A model generated the notes under the pieces. The model was not told the DNA's origin and did not search any database. It was given only the letters and a program-made list of their open reading frames with translations. The translations under genes and the position numbers were made by a program. From Nitrososphaerota archaeon (lineage in GTDB: Archaea; Thermoproteota; Nitrososphaeria; Nitrososphaerales; Nitrososphaeraceae), in the NCBI GenBank assembly GCA_005877345.1, contig VBPR01000231.1:1-5188 (forward strand): a DNA stretch of 5,188 bases, given 5' to 3'. Shown here in pieces: positions 1 through 3,582 of this stretch; position 1 is the first letter of the stretch, and every line of letters starts with the position of its first letter.

Positions 1-795
1 GTGATAGCACTTTCAAAGGTAAATAAAGTTCGAGCCACGCAATTAATGAAAATAAGGAAAAAATTCCACAAAGAAATTATCATCAAAGTAATCAAAAATA
101 GGGTAACACAGAAGGCATTTGAAAAGATATCAGATGTGCAGGGTATTGACAAATTGAGCTCCCAGTTGGAGGGACAATGTGCGCTCATGTTTACCAATAT
201 TAATCCTTTCAAACTCAACCTTATTTTCGATCAAAATAAGGTATTTCTACCTGCAAAAGGTGGAGATATAACAAAAACTGAAATAATGATTCCATCTGGC
301 GATACGGGAATAACTCCAGGTCCGGTATTATCAGAATTCAAAGAAGCAAATGTTCCTACAAAGATAGATCAAGGCACAATATGGGTAACTAGAGATACAA
401 TCGTTGCTAAGCCCGGCGATGTAATATCTACAAAACTTGCGTCTCTACTGTCAAAATTAAATATAAAGCCAATTGAAGCAGGAATCGTAGTAAACTACGC
501 TATTGCAGACAAGTTAGTATTTGCAGAAGATGATCTAAAAATTGACATAAATGAAATCAAAAATGAATTGAGCAGATCATATAATGAATCTATATCTCTT
601 GCAGTTGAATCAAGTTACTTTACAAGAGAATCGATGGGATATTTACTGTCAAAGGCATCCAGACAGGCACAATCTCTGGCACTTGAATCAAACTATTTGT
701 CAAAAGATACTGCAGCGCAAATAATTTCAACTGAAGAAATTAAAGCTCAGAATTTGGTCAATAAGTTAAAGAACAAAGGCTACTCTGTTGGCTGA
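1..795 (+). CDS. rpl10: Large ribosomal subunit protein L10 (archaeal P0), 5'-truncated by the window edge
   Basis: Base protein of the ribosomal stalk: it anchors to 23S rRNA with L11 and carries L12 dimers that recruit translation GTPases. The visible 264 residues begin inside the rRNA-binding domain. The motif around residues 8-32 (KVRATQLMKIRKKF, then IIIKVIKN) normally follows about 25-30 residues of N-terminus, so the GTG at base 1 is probably an internal valine and the real start lies outside. Residues about 98-145 (GDTGITPGPV, then PTKIDQGTIWV and KPGDVIS) are the extra domain II found in archaeal and eukaryal P0 but not bacterial L10. The C-terminal helical spine holds two 26-residue repeats (199-224 and 225-250, SLA-ES-Y pattern), matching the L12-dimer-binding segments of archaeal L10. 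The protein stops at NKGYSVG and lacks the acidic tail ending in LFG often seen in archaeal P0. Upstream neighbours (perhaps rpl11 and rpl1) are not visible. Family identity is secure. Confidence 0.95.
   Translation: MIALSKVNKVRATQLMKIRKKFHKEIIIKVIKNRVTQKAFEKISDVQGIDKLSSQLEGQCALMFTNINPFKLNLIFDQNKVFLPAKGGDITKTEIMIPSGDTGITPGPVLSEFKEANVPTKIDQGTIWVTRDTIVAKPGDVISTKLASLLSKLNIKPIEAGIVVNYAIADKLVFAEDDLKIDINEIKNELSRSYNESISLAVESSYFTRESMGYLLSKASRQAQSLALESNYLSKDTAAQIISTEEIKAQNLVNKLKNKGYSVG
595..750 (+). repeat. Tandem L12-binding helix repeats within L10
   Basis: Two adjacent 26-codon units (bases 595-672 and 673-750) share the pattern S-L-A-[VL]-E-S-x-Y at the start and A-Q at the end, with conservative changes between (for example FTRE against LSKD). 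Archaeal L10 uses consecutive helices of this kind, each binding one L12 dimer. The repeat is seen at protein level. The number of L12 dimers bound is not shown by the sequence; other archaeal stalks commonly carry three. Confidence 0.6.
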
Positions 796-803
796 ATAAG
801 ATA

Positions 804-827
804 ACCAAAGAATGAATATGCTTTGGT
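804..827 (+). terminator. Hairpin after the L10 stop
   Basis: A 7-bp perfect stem (accaaag, 804-810, with ctttggt, 821-827) and a 10-base loop starts 8 bases after the L10 stop codon. No long T-run follows, only scattered short T-rich stretches further on, so it may be a 3'-UTR structure or processing signal rather than a classical archaeal T-run terminator. Confidence 0.3.
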
Positions 828-1234
828 ATATCATTGTTAATCCAGTTCTCGTAGAAAATAATTGCACGTGTTATACCTACACTAACTCAATAATGAATTT
901 AATTTAAACTACATATCGATGTTCTCAAATCCATGCACCAAAATTATTCTTATTATTTATAATTCTAACAATATGATTTTACATTATAATCCAGTTAAAG
1001 TATAAGTTACCAAGTCAGTGCTAGAATATGATATTCCTGGTAGATACACAGGATTATGCATGAGAGTATTTTAGTGGATACAAAAATTAACATGAAATAT
1101 AGATTATTGTTCTGAACAACACTAAGGTTAATCAAATACTTTTTACACAAATGAAAAATCGGTAAAAACCGAGTGATCACAATAATTATCCCGTATAAGT
1201 CAAAAATATTTCTGTAAAAAAGAACAATAATTTG

Positions 1235-1250
1235 CGAAATAGTATAAATT
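1235..1250 (+). promoter_or_regulatory. Possible archaeal promoter (BRE plus TATA) in the gap
   Basis: The sequence cgaaa (1235-1239) followed by tataaatt (1243-1250) is a good match in content and spacing to an archaeal BRE/TATA pair. Transcription would begin near 1270-1276 and run toward the L12 3' end. No substantial gene follows, only a 24-codon frame from ATG 1305 to TAG 1379, so the product would be a short RNA or nothing. In DNA this AT-rich a chance match is quite possible. Confidence 0.3.
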
Positions 1251-1333
1251 AGGTAGGGTGATAACATAGCGAAGCTAGAACTTTTTACTTTAGCATTAAT
1301 CTCCATGAATCTCATTTCAAGGACTATGCATTA

Positions 1334-1398
1334 TAGTGAGCATAATAATTGCCCGCAGGAAAAAATCCTCAACCCTTAGAATGGACCAATGTTCACTA
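1334..1398. other. Long-range stem-loop next to the L12 3' end
   Basis: Bases 1334-1342 (tagtgagca) pair with 1390-1398 (tgttcacta) in a 9-bp stem with one G-T wobble, enclosing 47 bases. These include a small inner stem (agga with tcct). On the - strand it lies 4 bases beyond the L12 stop codon and would form part of the L12 3' UTR; on the + strand it would be part of a transcript from the promoter-like site near 1243. The acceptor-like outer stem is not accompanied by D or T arms, so it is not a tRNA. Confidence 0.3.
1360..1365 (-). terminator. T6 run downstream of L12
   Basis: Read on the - strand this is a run of six T, about 37 bases after the L12 stop codon, flanked by agga and tcct that can form a small stem. 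Short T-runs are the usual transcription stop signal in archaea, so this is the best candidate for the L12 terminator. Confidence 0.4.
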
Positions 1399-1401
1399 GA
1401 G

Positions 1402-1713
1402 TTATCCAAACAAAGAAGATAATCCTTCTAAAGCTTCTTCTTCCTTCTTTTCGTCCTTATTCTCTTCTTTCATTTCATCCTTTGCTTCTGTCGTGCCCGA
1501 ATCTGCAGCAGCTGCAGTAGCTGGTACGGCCATAGCCATGGGAGTTGATTTTAGTGACTCATCTATGTTTACTTCACTCAAGGCTGCTACCAATGCCTTT
1601 ATCTTGACTTCATCTGGATTTGCACCAGTAGCCTTTATGACATTCTTTACATTATCTTCAGTGATATCCTTGTTTAGTTTGTGTAGTAATAATGCAGCAT
1701 ATACGTATTCCAT
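1402..1713 (-). CDS. rpl12: Large ribosomal subunit protein L12 (archaeal P1)
   Basis: Flexible stalk protein that forms dimers on the L10 spine and recruits elongation and initiation factor GTPases to the ribosome. Its 103 residues show the complete archaeal layout. There is a helical dimerisation domain (about 1-55, starting MEYVYAALLLHKL, with ATGANPDEVKIKALVAAL at 28-45), an Ala/Pro-rich hinge (about 58-72), a Lys/Glu-rich linker (77-93), and the hydrophobic tip EALEGLSSLFG at the very C-terminus that contacts the GTPases. Length is normal for the family. The ATG start is supported by the N-terminal match and by a TATA-like box about 30 bases upstream, giving a very short leader. In many archaea this gene directly follows rpl10; here it faces rpl10 in convergent orientation with its own promoter. 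Confidence 0.97.
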   Translation of the reverse strand: MEYVYAALLLHKLNKDITEDNVKNVIKATGANPDEVKIKALVAALSEVNIDESLKSTPMAMAVPATAAAADSGTTEAKDEMKEENKDEKKEEEALEGLSSLFG

Positions 1714-1740
1714 TTTATGAATGCTCTACCCATGACCATA

Positions 1741-1748
1741 ATATAAAA
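1741..1748 (-). promoter_or_regulatory. TATA box of rpl12
   Basis: On the - strand the sequence reads ttttatat, preceded by a purine-rich BRE-like gaaag. It is centred about 32 bases upstream of the L12 ATG, so transcription should start a few bases before the start codon. The box lies only about 9 bases past the end of the duplicated gene tail, so the L12 promoter directly abuts the duplication. Confidence 0.6.
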
Positions 1749-1756
1749 CTTTCAAA

Positions 1757-1856
1757 ATCACAATATTTTGGTGCTTCTCGCAACAGCATACATGTGATCC
1801 TTTAGATCTCTTTCATAAAGAGAATTCATTTTCTCTAATAAAATAGTCCTTGCCTG
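1757..1856. repeat. 100-bp perfect direct repeat, copy 1 (displaced gene tail)
   Basis: This stretch is identical base for base to 2371-2470 in the same orientation, offset by 614 bases. On the - strand it encodes the last 32 residues and TGA stop of the 168-residue hypothetical protein, but with no upstream part of the gene, so it is a non-functional 3' fragment. Identity ends sharply at 1856/2470. At the other end, weak similarity (actttcaaa against acttttaaag) may continue for about 10 bases. The TGA of this copy lies about 44 bases from the L12 start, a plausible original spacing between the hypothetical gene and rpl12. Confidence 0.97.
1758..1856 (-). pseudogene. Orphan 3' fragment of the 168-aa hypothetical gene
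   Basis: The fragment corresponds to residues 137-168 (starting QARTILLEKM and ending ARSTKIL) and the stop of the gene at 2372-2878, with no base changes. Upstream in the same frame it runs into the T9 tract and then the TAA of a small open frame at 1878-1880, so there is no start codon that would give a sensible product. The lack of any substitution suggests a recent origin, gene conversion, or an assembly effect. Confidence 0.85.
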
Positions 1857-1860
1857 AAGT

Positions 1861-1869
1861 AAAAAAAAA
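1861..1869 (-). terminator. T9 run ending the small-ORF transcript
   Basis: On the - strand this is an uninterrupted run of nine T, starting 8 bases after the TAA of the second small open frame and just before the displaced gene tail. It is the longest T-run seen in the window and a strong match to an archaeal intrinsic terminator. It would prevent transcription of the cassette from running into rpl12. Confidence 0.55.
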
Positions 1870-1877
1870 TATCTATT

Positions 1878-2021
1878 TTATCTGGTTCCATAATATGACA
1901 ATGCTAGTTTAAACTGGCCAGGACTTGTATCCATTCCACTTTCATCAAATCCCACAATTTTATCCCTACAAGTAGAATAGGCCTTCATTGAACTTTCTAT
2001 ATACATTGTGCCGACATACAT
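1878..2021 (-). CDS. Possible 47-residue small protein, start uncertain
   Basis: This is an unrecognised open frame. From ATG 2021 it gives MYVGTMYIESSMKAYS and so on, a polar protein with one Cys (residue 18) ending SYYGTR. The frame stays open upstream to a TAA at 2075-2073, and the extra codons (ITKINFPIFLTIILL) would make an N-terminal membrane helix, but no ATG or GTG lies there. Two TTG codons sit just before the ATG. The true start may therefore be TTG, or the 5' part may have been lost. No Shine-Dalgarno site is visible. It follows the 57-residue ORF by about 70 bases on the same strand and ends 8 bases before the T9 run, which supports a shared transcript. Reality as a gene is uncertain. 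Confidence 0.35.
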   Translation of the reverse strand: MYVGTMYIESSMKAYSTCRDKIVGFDESGMDTSPGQFKLALSYYGTR

Positions 2022-2091
2022 CAACAATATTATAGTAAGAAAAATGGGGAAATTAATTTTGGTAATTAGAAGTTATCTTTTTATTTTTGCT

Positions 2092-2265
2092 CTATCCCAG
2101 CATTCCGTTAACTACTTCCGGATTTATCGCAGTAAGACCAAGAACTGTGACTGTTACATATATAGTAATAACCACGATGGTAGCAATTTGTTCTAATTTC
2201 ATTTTGATTGCTTCTTTTTTGTTAAACTTTTTTGTCGGCGAAGAGGGATTTAATAAAATACTCAT
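2092..2265 (-). CDS. Small single-pass membrane protein, 57 residues, unknown function
   Basis: The frame runs ATG 2265 to TAG 2092. The start is supported by an excellent Shine-Dalgarno sequence, ggaggtg, 7 bases from ggagg to the ATG; this is the clearest ribosome binding site in the window. The N-terminus (residues 1-26) is hydrophilic with several lysines (PTKKFNKKEA), followed by one hydrophobic helix at about 27-46 (IATIVVITIYVTVTVLGL) and a short tail ending VVNGMLG. The positive N-terminal side suggests it stays in the cytoplasm, with the short C-terminus outside. I do not recognise the family. It lies in the segment between the two 100-bp repeats, about 107 bases downstream of the 168-residue hypothetical gene on the same strand, and could be read from that gene's transcript or from its own promoter. 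Confidence 0.7.
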   Translation of the reverse strand: MSILLNPSSPTKKFNKKEAIKMKLEQIATIVVITIYVTVTVLGLTAINPEVVNGMLG

Positions 2266-2270
2266 TTTTT

Positions 2271-2277
2271 CACCTCC
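2271..2277 (-). promoter_or_regulatory. Strong Shine-Dalgarno site of the 57-aa ORF
   Basis: On the - strand it reads ggaggtg, complementary to the 3' end of archaeal 16S rRNA, at ideal distance from ATG 2265. It fixes the start of a gene short enough to be missed by length cut-offs. L12 and ThpR instead appear to use very short leaders. Confidence 0.75.
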
Positions 2278-2309
2278 AAGATGTTCATGCCTTCTATATT
2301 GTTACACGA

Positions 2310-2329
2310 TTTACTTTAATCCTAGTAAA
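2310..2329 (-). promoter_or_regulatory. Leader hairpin upstream of the 57-aa ORF
   Basis: A 6-bp perfect stem (tttact with agtaaa) around an 8-base loop lies about 45-65 bases upstream of the ORF start on the - strand. Transcription from the TATA-like site at 2362-2370 would place it in a leader of about 70 bases. A regulatory role is possible but rests on the stem alone. Confidence 0.2.
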
Positions 2330-2361
2330 GCCTGATTATTAGAAATACTAATTGTTTGCTA

Positions 2362-2370
2362 CTTTTAAAG
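2362..2370 (-). promoter_or_regulatory. TATA-like site at the cassette edge
   Basis: On the - strand ctttaaaag begins one base beyond the TGA of the 168-residue gene, at the junction between the repeat and the unique segment. It could serve the 57-residue ORF with a leader of about 70 bases. The corresponding position beside copy 1 reads tttgaaag, so the two junctions are partly similar. Confidence 0.3.
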
Positions 2371-2470
2371 ATCACAATATTTTGGTGCTTCTCGCAACAG
2401 CATACATGTGATCCTTTAGATCTCTTTCATAAAGAGAATTCATTTTCTCTAATAAAATAGTCCTTGCCTG
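2371..2470. repeat. 100-bp perfect direct repeat, copy 2 (in the intact gene)
   Basis: This copy is identical to 1757-1856 and forms the 3' end of the intact 168-residue gene (residues 137-168 plus TGA). If an element inserted here, this would be the copy that restored the reading frame. Confidence 0.97.
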
Positions 2471-2878
2471 GATTCTATCTTCATTGGATTTAGCTCTTAA
2501 TACATTAGCAAAGACTTCAGGAAGATTTTCCTTTATCCATCCGTCAAGTACGTGAAACCTTTCTTCATTTATCCACTTTATTTTTGAAGAGTTAATATCA
2601 ATTTCCTCATCAAAATTGCCTGTTTCAACATTATCTATTAACATAAAAATACAATTATTTGGATCGGGATTTTGGAGAACTTCTCTTGGTCTTCCCTCAC
2701 CTCGTCCGGAAGAAACTTTTTCTATCAGCCCTAATGGAATAACATATGAGCCTCTAATCCTTGCGATTGAATCAGTTAAAGAAATTATTCTTCCAATAAC
2801 AAGCCTTATTTTTTCAGAATATTCTTGAGATACAAAAACATAATCTCCATCCTTTATCTTATTCCTTCCAAATAACAT
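2372..2878 (-). CDS. Hypothetical protein, 168 residues
   Basis: I do not recognise the family. The protein is soluble, with no signal peptide or membrane helix. Residues about 10-55 (DGDYVFVSQEY, then IRLVIGRIISL and GSYVIPLGLIEKV) look like alternating beta strands of a small barrel. A Gly/Arg-rich loop follows (SSGRGEGRPRE, 57-67), then a strand-like FMLIDNV (78-84). The C-terminal half (about 102-160) is mostly charged helix and includes the segment duplicated at 1758-1856. The ATG start at 2878 is supported by an AT-rich TATA-like stretch about 25 bases upstream, giving a short leader. It is transcribed away from thpR and toward rpl12. Without the 614-base insertion it would lie about 44 bases upstream of rpl12, but that gives only a weak hint of a translation link. 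It is probably a real gene, given its balanced composition and full-length frame. Confidence 0.8.
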   Translation of the reverse strand: MLFGRNKIKDGDYVFVSQEYSEKIRLVIGRIISLTDSIARIRGSYVIPLGLIEKVSSGRGEGRPREVLQNPDPNNCIFMLIDNVETGNFDEEIDINSSKIKWINEERFHVLDGWIKENLPEVFANVLRAKSNEDRIQARTILLEKMNSLYERDLKDHMYAVARSTKIL

Positions 2879-2898
2879 ACTCAGAATGAATTTTAGTA

Positions 2899-2908
2899 AA
2901 TTATTTAT
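2899..2908 (-). promoter_or_regulatory. TATA-like box of the hypothetical gene
   Basis: On the - strand the region reads taaataattt, about 21-30 bases upstream of ATG 2878, as expected for a leaderless or short-leader archaeal transcript. Just upstream of it, 2914-2925 is an imperfect dyad (gctat-ag-atagc) that could bind a regulator. Both are short matches in AT-rich DNA. Confidence 0.35.
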
Positions 2909-2989
2909 TATTTGCTATAGATAGCGATAATTCAAATAAATTGAATCGAATAGTGGCAAGTCATACTCTAAGTGTAGATTTGTTCAAAT

Positions 2990-2998
2990 TTTAATATT
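2990..2998 (+). promoter_or_regulatory. TATA box of the thpR-cca operon
   Basis: The sequence tttaatatt is centred about 28 bases upstream of the GTG start of ThpR, so transcription would begin at or within a few bases of the start codon. No Shine-Dalgarno site lies before the GTG, which fits leaderless translation. It shares the 143-base intergenic region with the divergent promoter of the hypothetical gene. Confidence 0.5.
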
Positions 2999-3021
2999 AG
3001 TTAATAAGATAATTTGTTGCT

Positions 3022-3582
3022 GTGCCAAGAGTATTTGTCGCCGCAGATATTTATAGAAAAAATGAAATTCAAAAGATTCAACAAAATTTGGTCTCCTATT
3101 GGAATTTGGATAATAAAAATTTAAAACTGGTGCGGCCAGAAAATTTTCATTTTACGCTTGTATTTTTTGGAGAGGTTAACAATTCGATACTTGATAAGAT
3201 AGTTACCAAAATTTCTGAGATTGACTTTGACTCATATAAAATTAATTATGGCAAGATAGGAGCATTCCCAAATAATAATCATGCTAAAGTCGTGTGGCTC
3301 GGATTGGATGAAGAAACAGGGCTTGCATTCAACGGGATGTCAGATAACGTGGTATCTAAATTAAAAGAATTAGACTTAAAGTTCGAAAAAGAGATAGAAA
3401 AAGAGATAATACCACACATAACACTATTTAGAACAAAGAAGGTTTCCCTAAATTTGAATCTACTTGACATTGAATCAGATTTTACTATTAGTGATAGAGT
3501 TGATACAATTTCTGTAAAAAAGAGCATGACTACATCACATGGTCCTATATATGAGAACATAATTTCGGTGAAGGGCAAATGA
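3022..3582 (+). CDS. thpR: RNA 2',3'-cyclic phosphodiesterase (ThpR / LigT, 2H superfamily)
   Basis: The family hydrolyses 2',3'-cyclic phosphates on RNA ends and can join tRNA halves by a 2'-5' linkage in vitro. The 186-residue length is normal. Both catalytic HxTx motifs are intact: HFTL at residues 43-46 and HITL at 132-135, each in the expected setting (RPENFHFTLVFFG and IIPHITLFR). The GTG start at 3022 gives the typical N-terminus, beginning with a beta strand (RVFVAADI), and sits about 28 bases after a TATA box. The stop overlaps the start of the CCA-adding enzyme by ATGA, so the two are co-transcribed and probably translationally coupled. That pairing suggests a role in repair or maturation of RNA or tRNA ends, although the natural substrate of archaeal ThpR is not settled. 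Confidence 0.93.
   Translation: MPRVFVAADIYRKNEIQKIQQNLVSYWNLDNKNLKLVRPENFHFTLVFFGEVNNSILDKIVTKISEIDFDSYKINYGKIGAFPNNNHAKVVWLGLDEETGLAFNGMSDNVVSKLKELDLKFEKEIEKEIIPHITLFRTKKVSLNLNLLDIESDFTISDRVDTISVKKSMTTSHGPIYENIISVKGK
3567..3571 (+). promoter_or_regulatory. Internal Shine-Dalgarno site for cca
   Basis: The bases ggtga lie 7 bases before ATG 3579, inside the last codons of thpR. Together with the ATGA overlap they support the cca start at 3579 and independent or re-initiated translation of the second gene. Confidence 0.5.

Larger units (their letters stand above)
796..1401. other. Gene-poor gap between convergent L10 and L12
   Basis: These 606 AT-rich bases separate the 3' ends of the L10 and L12 genes. 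I see no tRNA-like cloverleaf and no recognisable protein. A 102-codon open frame on the - strand (1315-1007) is rich in I, L, F and Y, as expected from translating AT-rich noncoding DNA, and has no ribosome binding site. Visible structure consists of the hairpin after L10, a small stem (tcggt, 1159-1163, with accga, 1168-1172) next to the 8-base palindrome gtgatcac (1173-1180), a BRE/TATA-like site at 1235-1250, a long-range stem at 1334-1398, and a T-run after L12. Confidence 0.6.
1857..2370. mobile_element. 514-base segment between the direct repeats (possible inserted cassette)
   Basis: The segment is bounded exactly by the two 100-bp repeats. On the - strand it reads as a small self-contained unit: a TATA-like ctttaaaag at its upstream edge, a leader with a small hairpin, a strong Shine-Dalgarno site, a 57-codon membrane protein, a second possible small frame and a T9 run. 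There is no integrase, transposase or terminal inverted repeat. The label is an inference from layout: integrative elements that target the 3' end of a gene leave a displaced copy of that end on their far side, as seen here. Local duplication followed by deletion, or a misassembly, would look similar. Confidence 0.35.

Noticed and set aside
838..996. 10-base repeat taatccagtt at 838-847 and 987-996
   Set aside because: Two copies of a 10-mer in AT-rich DNA can occur by chance and no further structure links them.
1007..1315. A 102-codon open frame on the - strand with hydrophobic, membrane-like composition
   Set aside because: It is dominated by I, L, F and Y codons typical of AT-rich noncoding DNA and has no Shine-Dalgarno site. 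The upstream sequence has no well-placed TATA box (the nearest candidate is only about 18 bases from the ATG), and it shows no recognisable motif.
1335..1397. tRNA-like element suggested by a 7-bp acceptor-like stem (agtgagc with gttcact)
   Set aside because: No D arm, anticodon arm or T-loop consensus lies between the stem halves, and the element is too short.
1493..1720. A 75-codon + strand frame opposite L12
   Set aside because: It is antisense to the well-supported L12 gene; its Ala/Ser-rich composition is the mirror of the L12 hinge and linker.
2008..2335. Two overlapping + strand frames of 62 and 82 codons in the segment between the repeats
   Set aside because: They are antisense to the 57-residue ORF, which has a strong Shine-Dalgarno site, and neither has start signals of its own.
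1757..2470. CRISPR-like repeat or insertion sequence with terminal inverted repeats
   Set aside because: There are only two direct copies, they are 100 bases long and coding-derived, and no inverted repeats or transposase are present.
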